From assembly GCF_024347335.1 (NCBI RefSeq), contig NZ_AP025463.1:2232001-2296000 (forward strand): DNA of 64,000 nt, read 5' to 3'. The position numbers and the translations under genes were made by a program. The DNA is from Vibrio celticus. GTDB taxonomy: Bacteria > Pseudomonadota > Gammaproteobacteria > Enterobacterales > Vibrionaceae. The first letter of the stretch is position 1. Each line of letters starts with the position of its first letter. Positions 1 through 8,112 of the stretch are shown here, one piece after another. The notes beneath the pieces were generated by a model. The model made no database searches, was not told the origin of the DNA, and worked only from the letters and a program-made list of their open reading frames with translations.

Positions 1-532
1 CCCAGAGCTGCCAATCGGCCTACTGATGTACGCGAACTTGGTGTACGCACGTGGTATCGAGAACTTCTACGAACGCTGCGCAAAAGCAGGTATCGATTCA
101 GTATTGATTGCTGATGTACCAACCAATGAAAGCGGCGAATTTGTTGCTGCTGCGAAGAAGTTTGGCGTTCATCCAATCTTTATTGCTCCACCAACAGCGA
201 GCGATGAAACACTTCAGTCAGTATCTGAACTTGGTGGTGGTTACACTTACCTACTTTCTCGTGCTGGCGTAACGGGTGCAGAAACAAAAGCAAACATGCC
301 AGTAACCGCACTGCTTGATCGTTTGAACAAGTTCGATGCGCCACCAGCACTGCTTGGTTTCGGTATCTCGGCTCCTGAACAAGTGAAAGAAGCAATTGTA
401 GCTGGCGCTGCAGGTGCTATCTCTGGCTCAGCGGTTGTGAAAATCATTGAAAATAACGTTGAACAACCAGAAGCAATGCTTAAAGCACTTGCGGAGTTTG
501 TTACGCCAATGAAAGCGGCAACGCAAAAATAA
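1..532 (+). CDS. trpA: Tryptophan synthase alpha subunit, C-terminal part (5' end outside window)
   Basis: The reading frame is open from the first bases (PELPIGLLMYANLVYARG) and ends at a TAA at 530-532, so about 175 C-terminal residues of the usual ~268 are present. TrpA cleaves indole-3-glycerol phosphate to indole and glyceraldehyde 3-phosphate, and passes indole to TrpB in the alpha2-beta2 complex. The TIM-barrel segment GGGYTYLLSRAGVTGAE matches the alpha-subunit loop 6 region, and GFGISAPEQV is the phosphate-binding region. As the usual last gene of the trp operon, it is followed directly by an intrinsic terminator. The family is clear; only the missing N-terminus limits the call. Confidence 0.95.
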   Translation, partial: PELPIGLLMYANLVYARGIENFYERCAKAGIDSVLIADVPTNESGEFVAAAKKFGVHPIFIAPPTASDETLQSVSELGGGYTYLLSRAGVTGAETKANMPVTALLDRLNKFDAPPALLGFGISAPEQVKEAIVAGAAGAISGSAVVKIIENNVEQPEAMLKALAEFVTPMKAATQK

Positions 533-540
533 TAAATAGG

Positions 541-578
541 CTCCCACTAGTGCGATAATTTGCGCTGTGGGAGTTTTT
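541..578 (+). terminator. Intrinsic terminator after trpA
   Basis: The arms CTCCCAC (541-547) and GTGGGAG (567-573) are followed by TTTTT (574-578). The hairpin starts eight bases after the trpA stop, so it should end the trp operon transcript. Confidence 0.8.
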
Positions 579-902
579 CTCCGAGAACACGTCCAAACCC
601 TCTCAATTGTTAAATTTCTGATAAAAACAACACCTCATACAAACCTGTAGCACATCTATAATACCCCACCAAAACATCACCACCATTTATAAAAATAATG
701 ACAAATCAAAAAGCAAACGATTGCATTGTTGTGCAAAATCAACAAATGACATTAGACCACCTGTTTTTCAGAGACTTTCACCTCTGCTCATATTGATAAA
801 TGTAAAGGATACGTGTAAAACTCGTCGCGAAATATTAATCCAATGGTACATCGTACATTGGTGAGTAGTTCTGGGATTTTTATATTTAGTAGCACAGAGG
901 TT
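579..902 (+). other. Gene-free stretch upstream of the symporter gene
   Basis: This AT-rich stretch of about 320 bases carries no convincing ORF. It presumably holds the promoter and leader of the symporter gene. An in-frame ATG at 843 would lengthen that gene by 20 residues, but it lacks a good ribosome binding site. I could not identify a specific operator by eye. Confidence 0.5.
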
Positions 903-2162
903 ATGGAAGTGTTAAAAGAAAAGAGTTTACTAAGCAACATCGGCATTCAAGTCGTTATTGCAATGATCATCGGTACTGTAGTCGGTGCGATGATGGGTGA
1001 CAGCGCAACTATGTTCGCTCCACTGGGTGCTATCTTCATCAATTTGATCAAGATGCTGGTTATTCCTCTAGTCGCGGTTGCCCTAATTTCAGGTGCTGCA
1101 GGTCTAGGTAATAGCTCATCGGCTGGTAAAGTCGGTGTAACAACACTGGGTTACTTTGCACTAACGTCTGCACTTGCTGTAGCACTAGCGCTTGTAATGG
1201 GTGAAGTGTTCGAACCCGGTCGTGGTATCGATGTTTCTGGCGTTGAAGGTATGTTCTCTTCAGAATACGCTGCGAAAGGCGAACTTCCAACGTTCTGGGC
1301 AACCATCACTGGCATGATCCCTACCAACGTTTTCCAATCACTGAATGAAGCAAACATTCTGCAAATTCTCGTTTTCTGCTTATTCTTTGGTATTGCGATT
1401 TCTAAACAAGCAAAAGAGAAACGTGACCCTATCATCAACGGTGTAAATGCTATCGTTGACGCTATGGTATGGATGATCAACAAAGTTATGATCATTGCAC
1501 CACTTGGCGTATTCGGCCTAATGGCTGAAGCAGTAGGTACGTTTGGTTTTGGCGCGCTTATGGTCGTGTTCAAGCTGTTCATTGTTTACATCGCTGCGAT
1601 TCTTATCTTCGGCTTTGTTGCTTACCCACTGATGATTCAAATCTTCACTAAGACTTCAGCTAAGAAGTTCCTAGTGGCAATGAAGAAGCCTCAAGCGGTT
1701 GCACTATCAACAGCATCTTCAATGGCGACACTACCAGTAACAATGGAAACGGTAGAGAAAGAACTTGGCGTTCGCAACTCTACGGCTTCATTCGTTCTGC
1801 CACTTGGTGCGACAATCAACATGTCTGGTAATGCAATTTACTACGGCCTAGTTGCTATCTTCTTTGCACAGCTGTTCAACATCGACCTTTCTATGGGCGC
1901 TTACGTTGCTATCATCGTAACGTCGACTCTAGGCGCAGTTGGTCAAGCGGGTGTTCCAGGTCCTTCTTTCCTAGTGGTTGCGGTTCTTCTAGCGGCTGGT
2001 ATCCCTATCGAAGGTCTACCTCTGTTGTTCGCTCTAGACCGTATCTTCGACATGATCCGTACTGCTCTGAACATCACTGGTGATGCAGCATGTGCAGTTA
2101 TCGTTGACTCTCTAATTGAAGACGAAGCGAAAGAAGCTGAGCTACAAAAACAGCAAGCGTAA
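903..2162 (+). CDS. Dicarboxylate/amino acid:cation symporter (DAACS/SLC1 family)
   Basis: The 419-residue polytopic membrane protein belongs to the glutamate/dicarboxylate:Na+ or H+ symporter family (GltP/GltT/DctA type). The family's re-entrant serine-rich loop (ALSTASSMATLPVT) and the transport-core segment with GATINMSGNAIYY and GVPGPSF are present. The start at 903 is preferred over 843 because AGAGG lies three bases upstream and the product then begins MEVLKEKSLLSNIGIQ, close to the first membrane helix. It sits alone between two terminators, so it is probably monocistronic. The substrate (glutamate, aspartate or a C4-dicarboxylate) cannot be fixed from sequence alone. Confidence 0.88.
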   Translation: MEVLKEKSLLSNIGIQVVIAMIIGTVVGAMMGDSATMFAPLGAIFINLIKMLVIPLVAVALISGAAGLGNSSSAGKVGVTTLGYFALTSALAVALALVMGEVFEPGRGIDVSGVEGMFSSEYAAKGELPTFWATITGMIPTNVFQSLNEANILQILVFCLFFGIAISKQAKEKRDPIINGVNAIVDAMVWMINKVMIIAPLGVFGLMAEAVGTFGFGALMVVFKLFIVYIAAILIFGFVAYPLMIQIFTKTSAKKFLVAMKKPQAVALSTASSMATLPVTMETVEKELGVRNSTASFVLPLGATINMSGNAIYYGLVAIFFAQLFNIDLSMGAYVAIIVTSTLGAVGQAGVPGPSFLVVAVLLAAGIPIEGLPLLFALDRIFDMIRTALNITGDAACAVIVDSLIEDEAKEAELQKQQA

Positions 2163-2216
2163 TATTAAGCGCTAAGTTGGTGGTGACTTGAATTGACACC
2201 ACCAGCATAAACTAGA

Positions 2217-2250
2217 AAATCCGAGCGCCTTACAGCCCTCGGATTTTTGT
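2217..2250. terminator. Bidirectional intrinsic terminator
   Basis: The arms AAATCCGAG (2217-2225) and CTCGGATTT (2238-2246) are flanked by a T run on the + strand and an A run on the left. The hairpin lies between convergent genes, the symporter and the binding protein, and can serve both. Confidence 0.8.
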
Positions 2251-2283
2251 TTTTAGTGTTCTAATTTTTAGGCGTTAGACGAA

Positions 2284-3060
2284 TTACAAATCAGCCCCGT
2301 AGATATCAAACGTAAAGTACTTAGCAGCGATCTTGTCGTAAGTACCGTTTGCTCTGATCTCTTCAATCGCGGCATTGAATTGTTTCGCCAATTTTGAATC
2401 CTGCTTTCTTAGTGCTAACGCCGTACCTTCGCCAATGTAAGCTTTATCGGTTACTGCTTTGCCTTTGAATTCAAAGCCCTCACCTTCTTTCTTATCTAAG
2501 AAAGCCAATGATAGTTGATCTGAGTTGCCGAAGGTTAGATCTAGACGGCCGTTTTTCAGATCCAGATACACTTCATCTTGCCCTGTGTAACGCTTAATGT
2601 TGGCAACACTGCCAAACTTGTCGGTTACGTAGCGATCGTGAATCGTACCTTGCTGAACACCGATGGTTTTGCCCGCTAAGCCTGCCTGATCGACGCTGAA
2701 CTCCGCGCTTTTAACAGCAACAAATACGGCTGGTGTTTGGTAGTACTTATCAGTAAATAAGATCTTACGCTTACGATCTTCAGTAATACGCATCGAAGCC
2801 ATAATCACATCTGACTTTCTTGCCAACAAACTTGGAATTAGAGAATCCCAGCTTTGTGAAACCCAAGTACAATCGAGTTTAGCTTGCTCACACAAGGCAT
2901 CAGCTATCTCAATATCAAACCCGACAGGCACACCGTCGCTGTTTTTATAGTTGAATGGCGGATACGTAAAGTCCGACGCCAAACGGATTTCTTTCGCCTG
3001 TACCGTTGTACCAAGTAAAGCGGCCGCACAAGCGAGTCCTAGTATTATCTTTTTCATCAT
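2284..3060 (-). CDS. Amino-acid ABC transporter substrate-binding protein (SBP family 3)
   Basis: This periplasmic binding protein of about 258 residues belongs to the lysine/arginine/ornithine/histidine group (ArtJ/HisJ-like). A signal peptide (MMKKIILGLACAAALLGTTVQA) is followed by KEIRLASDFTYPPFNYK and VGFDIEIADALCEQ, hallmarks of family 3. An in-frame ATG at 3066 exists, but AGGA abuts it with no spacing and sits five bases before the ATG at 3060, so 3060 is preferred. The gene lies immediately downstream of the HisC-like aminotransferase with almost no gap. No permease or ATPase is adjacent, so it must work with a transporter encoded elsewhere. Specificity for a basic amino acid is inference. 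Confidence 0.85.
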   Translation of the reverse strand: MMKKIILGLACAAALLGTTVQAKEIRLASDFTYPPFNYKNSDGVPVGFDIEIADALCEQAKLDCTWVSQSWDSLIPSLLARKSDVIMASMRITEDRKRKILFTDKYYQTPAVFVAVKSAEFSVDQAGLAGKTIGVQQGTIHDRYVTDKFGSVANIKRYTGQDEVYLDLKNGRLDLTFGNSDQLSLAFLDKKEGEGFEFKGKAVTDKAYIGEGTALALRKQDSKLAKQFNAAIEEIRANGTYDKIAAKYFTFDIYGADL

Positions 3061-3067
3061 TGCCATC

Positions 3068-4210
3068 CTAGATATGATCTTTATCGAGTTGAGATTGAGT
3101 TTCTTTATGTTGAGCTTGTTGAATTTGTTTGCCTTGTTGACTCTGTTCTAATTCGGTTTGGTAACGTGTTAGTGACGTTATCACTTCTAGCATGCTCTCT
3201 TGGCTACCAATACTGATTCGAACACAGTTACGTAAAGCAGGTTCATGGTTTTGGTTCCTTGTCACAATGCCATCCTTCGCCAAGACACTGAACACTTCGT
3301 GCCCAGCTTTTTGACGCAGCAAAATGAAGTTTGTCGATGAAGGGTAAACAGACTCGATGAAATCAAACTGCGTTAACTCACAAGCAAACCAGTTACGCAG
3401 CTCAACCAGATTCTGCGTCGCGTCTTGCATCACTGAGACTCGTTCATCAGACAAAGCGTCTAGCACGATTTGCGATGAGCAATCTGGCATCGGATACGGT
3501 GGAATCAGCTTCGCGACATACTGCATCACATTTTGACTCGCTAGGATAAAACCACAGCGAACCGCAGCCAATCCAAATGCCTTAGACAAGGTGCGAATCA
3601 CAACCAAGTGCGGATAACGCTCAATAAGGCTAACGGCTGACGTTTGTGGTTCAAATTCGATATACGCTTCATCGACGACCACTAGCGACTTCCCAATCGT
3701 GCCTTCCAGTACCTGAATCAAATCCGATTTAGGAATCACATTACCCGTTGGGTTGTTTGGTGAGCAAAGAAACACGATATTCGCCAGTTCTGCCTTATTC
3801 ACGATATCAGCGACATCAAGACTGAAATCTTCCTGCAACGGAGAGTCCAAGGTATCGATCGCCAATGCATCAGCGCAAAACTCATACATCGCATACGTTG
3901 GAGAGCAGATAAGTATGTTGTCGCTCGCCGGTTTACAGAATGTTCTGATCAGCAAATCAATCGCTTCATCTGCACCACGAACAGCAACAGTCGAGGCATC
4001 AGTGCCACAGTAATCTTGGTAAGCCTTAGCAATATCTTGTGGTAAGAAGTCTGGGTATCGGTTGTGGCTTGCTTCTCCTAGAAACAGCGAGCTTTCCAAT
4101 TCATTGGCGTTTAACCAGACACGTCCATCACCACCAATTCTTCTTGCCGATTGATAAGGTATTAATTTTTTTACAGCCTGAGGCACTAAGCTATCAATAA
4201 AAGATGTCAA
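3068..4210 (-). CDS. HisC-like aminotransferase (PLP, class I/II), outside a his operon
   Basis: The 380-residue protein is of histidinol-phosphate aminotransferase type. It has the PLP-lysine motif RTLSKAFGLAAVRCGF, the cofactor segments FLCSPNNPTGN and VVVDEAYIEF, and a C-terminal arginine in NCVRISIG. The start codon is TTG at 4210 with AAAGGGA about eight bases upstream; no in-frame ATG is nearby. The last ~30 residues are Gln-rich and go beyond the usual family end. No other histidine genes are present, and it is co-transcribed with an amino-acid binding protein under a divergent LysR gene. It may therefore be a paralogue acting on another amino acid, such as an aromatic one. Confidence 0.8.
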   Translation of the reverse strand: MTSFIDSLVPQAVKKLIPYQSARRIGGDGRVWLNANELESSLFLGEASHNRYPDFLPQDIAKAYQDYCGTDASTVAVRGADEAIDLLIRTFCKPASDNILICSPTYAMYEFCADALAIDTLDSPLQEDFSLDVADIVNKAELANIVFLCSPNNPTGNVIPKSDLIQVLEGTIGKSLVVVDEAYIEFEPQTSAVSLIERYPHLVVIRTLSKAFGLAAVRCGFILASQNVMQYVAKLIPPYPMPDCSSQIVLDALSDERVSVMQDATQNLVELRNWFACELTQFDFIESVYPSSTNFILLRQKAGHEVFSVLAKDGIVTRNQNHEPALRNCVRISIGSQESMLEVITSLTRYQTELEQSQQGKQIQQAQHKETQSQLDKDHI

Positions 4211-4391
4211 GAAGCTATCCCTTTCACAAAATCACAATGTCTTCATCATTGCCTTCATATTCAAAAAATGTGACTTATACACATATTGAATCACAAATGA
4301 TGATTAAGTATTTACATTCAAACAGAACACTATTGATAAATGAATCGAAATAATCACATAATAGCCATGATAAAAAGTCATAGGTAAAGAT

Positions 4392-5279
4392 ATGAATCGC
4401 ACACTTCCTTCTACCAAAACCTTACTCGCGTTCTTGTCGACGGCAAGGCATCTCAACTTTACACGCGCGGCACATGAGCTCAATGTTACGCAGGGTGCAG
4501 TGAGCCGTCAGGTATTGTCGTTTGAAGAAAGCCTTAGCTGTGATCTCTTCTATCGCCATGCTCGTGGGTTGTCTTTAACGCCGAAAGGAGAAGAACTGGT
4601 TCCCCTGATACAAGGAACGATTCATCAGCTGCAATCGGCTCTAAATCAAGTGGCTAGCTCTCCCTCTAAGATCAAACTCAACGCACCGAGCTGTATTACC
4701 TCTTGGTTACTACCTAAGTTGATGTCTTTTCAGCAAGCCTATCCCGAAATTGATGTCGAACTCACGTCGACCATCAAGCACGTCTTCGAACCAAGCTTTG
4801 ATCCGTTTGACGCCGTAATTACCTATGGTAAGAAGCCAAACCAACAATCGATTGTCAGCCAATTATTGTTTAACGAGCAGCTAGCGCCCGTTTGCCAAGC
4901 ACAAAGCATTACGCAGAGCCATCTTGTCAACGACGCGTCGACCATCATCAAGCCACACAAGCTTGCCCAATACACTTGGCTACACGCCAACAACGAGCAA
5001 AGTGATTGGCGACTTTGGTTAGAACACATAGGCAGCCACGACCTTTCAAGCAAGAACAACCAACAATTCGCGACACTCGATCAAGCGATGAACGCCGCCA
5101 TTCAAGGGTTTGGTATTGCCATTGGCGACATCACGCTGGCCAAGCAAGATATTGATTTGGGTAGATTGGTGAAAGTGAGCGAAGGCAGTGTCTTCTCTGG
5201 AAATGGTTACTTCTTGCTGCAACCCAAGAATCGACAAAATACATCCTTATCTACGCTGGTTGATTGGCTGGTCGATTAG
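4392..5279 (+). CDS. LysR-family transcriptional regulator (GcvA-like)
   Basis: The 295-residue protein has an N-terminal winged helix-turn-helix (LAFLSTARHLNFTRAAHELN, then TQGAVSRQV) and a C-terminal periplasmic-binding-like effector domain. The start ATG at 4392 follows AGGTAAAG. It is divergent from the hisC-like/SBP pair across 181 AT-rich bases, the classical arrangement for a LysR activator of its neighbour. Target and effector are inferred from position only. Confidence 0.88.
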   Translation: MNRTLPSTKTLLAFLSTARHLNFTRAAHELNVTQGAVSRQVLSFEESLSCDLFYRHARGLSLTPKGEELVPLIQGTIHQLQSALNQVASSPSKIKLNAPSCITSWLLPKLMSFQQAYPEIDVELTSTIKHVFEPSFDPFDAVITYGKKPNQQSIVSQLLFNEQLAPVCQAQSITQSHLVNDASTIIKPHKLAQYTWLHANNEQSDWRLWLEHIGSHDLSSKNNQQFATLDQAMNAAIQGFGIAIGDITLAKQDIDLGRLVKVSEGSVFSGNGYFLLQPKNRQNTSLSTLVDWLVD

Positions 5280-5564
5280 CGGCATCACCGTTGAAAGGCT
5301 CACACTATAAGCGGTAGTAGAGCGTCATAATGAGAATTTTACCGTTCTCAAAATGAAACTATTTGAGGTCTGTTTCGTATTGATTGTCAGAGAATAGAAC
5401 GTACCTTCCTTTAACTATTTGAAAAGAAGTTCAATTCTATTTAGTCGGGTATTTATTCTGTTCAGTTGGAGAAAATGGCATTCGAATTGCTTTGTCATAG
5501 ATAACCCAACCAATATACAGCAGGTTGCAACAGTTTCACTGCAGCTTGTCACGGAGGATAGGCT

Positions 5565-5813
5565 ATGACCTTACAAAGACATACGTATTACGGCTTGATT
5601 CACCATGGAATTAAAACATTATTAATGGACAGAATTGGCCACTTCACAGAGCGTGAATATCACGAGTATCTCGACCTAACGACAGGTAAATCGACGTGTT
5701 TTGCCATGAGCGAACAAGAACTCGAAAACACCTTAGACAGCTTGAAAAGCGAAGGTTATCTTGAAGACATCAAGAAGCTGATACCTCGCTACCAAACCTC
5801 GTCAATGCGATAA
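5565..5813 (+). CDS. Small conserved-type hypothetical protein (82 aa)
   Basis: A strong ribosome binding site (CGGAGG) lies seven to twelve bases before the ATG, and the composition is ordinary for coding sequence. The product is soluble and mostly helical by eye, charged, with no signal peptide or membrane segment (MTLQRHTYYGLIHHGIKT...). I do not recognise a family. It stands alone after a 285-base gap that shows no other gene and is followed by a terminator-like hairpin. No function is proposed. Confidence 0.7.
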   Translation: MTLQRHTYYGLIHHGIKTLLMDRIGHFTEREYHEYLDLTTGKSTCFAMSEQELENTLDSLKSEGYLEDIKKLIPRYQTSSMR

Positions 5814-5868
5814 CCTGTTAAAACTCGTAAAACACGATGAGCGGTTAGATTGAATTAATTGGCACCCA

Positions 5869-5902
5869 ATTGTCTCGGGCTATTTAGCATCGAGACAGTT
5901 TT
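5869..5902 (+). terminator. Probable intrinsic terminator after the 82-aa gene
   Basis: The arms TTGTCTCG (about 5870-5877) and CGAGACAG (5891-5898) are followed by TTTTC. The loop is 13 bases and the T tract short, so this is moderate support. Confidence 0.55.
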
Positions 5903-5946
5903 CGTTAGACTGTCATCAACTCAACTAACTGGATAGTCAGTGTCTC

Positions 5947-6531
5947 ATGAAACAAATTCTTGATTTCATTCCTCTCATTATTTTCTTTGCGCTTTATAAG
6001 ATGTACGACATCTATACCGCGACCGGTGCTTTGATCGTTGCCTCTGCAGTTCAAATTATTATGACGTACTTCATCTACAAGAAAGTCGAAAAAATGCAGG
6101 TCATCACCTTTCTAATGGTTGCCGTATTTGGTGGCATGACCATCTTCTTGCACGATGACAACTTCATTAAATGGAAAGTCACCATCGTTTACGCACTGTT
6201 TGCTATTGGTCTGACCGTCAGTCACATCATGGGCAAATCAGCGATTAAAGGTATGTTAGGCAAAGAGATCACACTGCCTGATTCGGTATGGGGCAAGATC
6301 AACTGGGCTTGGACTCTGTTCTTCACATTGTGCGCAATCCTCAATGTTTACGTTGCTTTCAACCTGCCTTTGGATGTGTGGGTCAACTTCAAAGTATTTG
6401 GCTTACTGATCGCTACTTTTGCATTTACCTTGCTAACGGGTGTTTATATCTACAGGCATTTACCAAAAGACCAGCATCTACAAAAAGATCAGCAGAAAGA
6501 GTTAACGGATAAAAATACCGACGAGAAGTAA
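5947..6531 (+). CDS. yciB: Inner-membrane septation protein YciB (IspZ family)
   Basis: The 194-residue protein has about five hydrophobic helices and the YciB opening MKQILDFIPLIIFFALYKMYDIYTATGAL (quoted as MKQILDFIPLIIFFALYK and on), which is diagnostic of septation protein A. The family acts in the inner membrane in cell-envelope growth and division; its biochemical role is unsettled. It has the usual Lys/Asp-rich cytoplasmic tail (KDQHLQKDQQKELTDKN). It precedes yciA and yciI, the same neighbourhood as in many gammaproteobacteria. Confidence 0.93.
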   Translation: MKQILDFIPLIIFFALYKMYDIYTATGALIVASAVQIIMTYFIYKKVEKMQVITFLMVAVFGGMTIFLHDDNFIKWKVTIVYALFAIGLTVSHIMGKSAIKGMLGKEITLPDSVWGKINWAWTLFFTLCAILNVYVAFNLPLDVWVNFKVFGLLIATFAFTLLTGVYIYRHLPKDQHLQKDQQKELTDKNTDEK

Positions 6532-6590
6532 CCCTTAGGGATGAGTCCTCATCCCCTTTTTGATACAATTATTATCAATATGCGATTTAA

Positions 6591-6630
6591 CAGTGGCCAA
6601 TGATACTTGTGATCATTGGCCACTGATTGT
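6591..6630 (+). terminator. Perfect 14-base inverted repeat between yciB and yciA
   Basis: CAGTGGCCAATGAT (6591-6604) and ATCATTGGCCACTG (6612-6625) are perfectly complementary with a 7-base loop. The following bases ATTGTTTGTG form only a weak U tract, so this may be an imperfect terminator or an RNA-stability hairpin rather than a strong stop. Confidence 0.6.
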
Positions 6631-6725
6631 TTGTGTTCGTTGAATACGTTAAAAAACGACCACCGCGAGTCCCGCAAACACATCTATTTAAATTTAAAAC
6701 AATCAATACCATTAAGAGTACAACA

Positions 6726-7124
6726 ATGACTATTCAATCAACTTTGAACCCGATTGGTTCTTTACTTCTTCGCACTTTGGCGATGCCCTCTGATACCAAT
6801 GCAGCAGGTCAAATATTCGGTGGTTGGATAATGTCTCAACTGGATCTGGCTGGCGGAATATTGGCTAAAGAGATCTCTAACGGCAAGATAGTCACGGTTT
6901 CAGTATCGAGTATCGAGTTCAAACAGCCGGTTTCAGTGGGTGATGTTGTGTGTGTTTATGGTGACTGCACTAAGATTGGTCGCAGCTCGATGAATATCGA
7001 CTTAGAAGTATGGGTTAAGCCTGTACTTGACCACGGTATCGGTGACCGCTACAAGGTGTGTGGCGCGACATTCAACTACGTTGCGGTTGATGAAAGTGGT
7101 AAGCCTCGCCCAATCAATAAATAG
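6726..7124 (+). CDS. yciA: Acyl-CoA thioesterase YciA
   Basis: The hotdog-fold acyl-CoA hydrolase begins MTIQSTLNPIGSLLLRTLAM and carries the signature NAAGQIFGGWIMSQLDLAGG, whose Asn/Asp region forms the active site. The frame is open from 6627, but starting at 6726 gives 132 residues, the typical YciA length, with an AAGAG ribosome site just upstream; the upstream part is not conserved-looking. It hydrolyses medium/long acyl-CoA in the cytoplasm. A terminator follows directly. Confidence 0.93.
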   Translation: MTIQSTLNPIGSLLLRTLAMPSDTNAAGQIFGGWIMSQLDLAGGILAKEISNGKIVTVSVSSIEFKQPVSVGDVVCVYGDCTKIGRSSMNIDLEVWVKPVLDHGIGDRYKVCGATFNYVAVDESGKPRPINK

Positions 7125-7150
7125 TACTTTCGACAGCCCTATCGCACTGA

Positions 7151-7190
7151 AAGGTCTTTAGCCATTTCGATTAAAAATGCTAAAGACCTT
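7151..7190. terminator. Intrinsic terminator after yciA
   Basis: AAGGTCTTTAGC (7151-7162) pairs perfectly with GCTAAAGACCTT (7179-7190) around an AT-rich loop. The tail is CTCACTC rather than T-rich, so efficiency is uncertain. Confidence 0.6.
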
Positions 7191-7319
7191 CTCACTCTCC
7201 CGCACCATTTCACAATTTCTTATCATTAGCTCTTCCAATACCAATTAGTTCGCGTAAATTAGCAAGATAGCGAATTTAAACGCCCTCAATTTAGTGAAGT
7301 AAAATAAGGATATCTCAAT

Positions 7320-7616
7320 ATGTGGTACGTGATTTTTTCTCAAGACGTCGAAAATTCATTAGAAAAACGCCTAAGTGTTCGCCCACAACATCTAGAACGC
7401 CTACAAACACTTCACGATGAAGGCCGACTGTTAACAGCGGGTCCAATGCCAGCTATTGACTCAGATAACCCTGGCGAAGCGGGCTTTACAGGTTCAACTG
7501 TGATTGCTGAATTTAACTCTTTGGAAGATGCACAAGCATGGGCAGACGCTGACCCGTACATTGATGCTGGCGTTTACCAAAATGTGATTGTAAAACCATT
7601 CAAGAAAGTATTTTAA
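7320..7616 (+). CDS. yciI: YciI family protein
   Basis: The 98-residue protein starts MWYVIFSQDVENSLEKRLSV with the YciI-family pattern: His at LQTLHDEGRLLTAGPMPA, then an Asp/Glu-rich ferredoxin-like fold ending WADADPYIDAGVY. The function is not firmly known; some homologues are proposed to be dehydratase-like or chlorocatechol-related enzymes. The stop is one base from the next gene, so the two are translationally close. Confidence 0.9.
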   Translation: MWYVIFSQDVENSLEKRLSVRPQHLERLQTLHDEGRLLTAGPMPAIDSDNPGEAGFTGSTVIAEFNSLEDAQAWADADPYIDAGVYQNVIVKPFKKVF

Positions 7617-7617
7617 C

Positions 7618-8013
7618 GTGAAAAAATGGATTATTGGCTCACTGGCAGCGGTTCTGCTTGCAGGCTGTGCTTCAAGCGAGCAAGACAAACAAAGACAGCT
7701 TGAAATGATGGCACAACACCGTGCTGGCGTTTTATCTGCAGGCCTGCCGATTGAGTATGGCCCACTGTCGGTCATGCGTGTGCTTGCGAAAAACACCGTG
7801 ATTGAGATCATGATGATTTACAACCAAGATGCAAAAGGTGCTAAGCCTTTAAACCAAGTTGTCGATATGAGTGTGAATAGCTACTGCACCAACTCAGAAG
7901 TAAGAGCAAACCTAGACATGGGCTTGGCTTACAACATCAAGATTCGCAACACTCGCGGACAATTGATGGTTGAGAAGCTGATCAGCAAAGATACTTGCCA
8001 GAGCAGCAGCTAG
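7618..8013 (+). CDS. Type II secretion pilotin lipoprotein (AspS/GspS-beta type)
   Basis: The 131-residue lipoprotein begins with GTG (MKKWIIGSLAAVLLAGC lipobox, Cys17). After the linker it has a compact fold with two conserved-type cysteines, in VNSYCTNSEV and ISKDTCQSS, which in this family form a disulfide. Known biology: the Vibrio pilotin AspS carries the T2SS secretin EpsD to the outer membrane. In V. cholerae I recall it being encoded next to metE, as here. The published symbol aspS is shared with aspartyl-tRNA synthetase, also present in this window, so no symbol is given. Confidence 0.75.
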   Translation: MKKWIIGSLAAVLLAGCASSEQDKQRQLEMMAQHRAGVLSAGLPIEYGPLSVMRVLAKNTVIEIMMIYNQDAKGAKPLNQVVDMSVNSYCTNSEVRANLDMGLAYNIKIRNTRGQLMVEKLISKDTCQSSS

Positions 8014-8034
8014 ATTCGAACAAGCATCACACAG

Positions 8035-8064
8035 AAAGGCCTCGCATTTGCGAGGCCTTTTTTG
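8035..8064 (+). terminator. Strong intrinsic terminator after the pilotin gene
   Basis: AAAGGCCTCGC (8035-8045) pairs with GCGAGGCCTTT (8050-8060) around a 4-base loop, with a T6 run. It also separates the convergent metE gene. Confidence 0.88.
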
Positions 8065-8112
8065 TAGTTCATCGTGGATTAGCGGGTAATCAAACCCTAG
8101 TATTAGTTATGC

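Noticed and set aside
843..902. Upstream start for the first symporter
   Set aside because: No ribosome site at 843, and the extra 20 residues look non-coding; the ATG at 903 has AGAGG.
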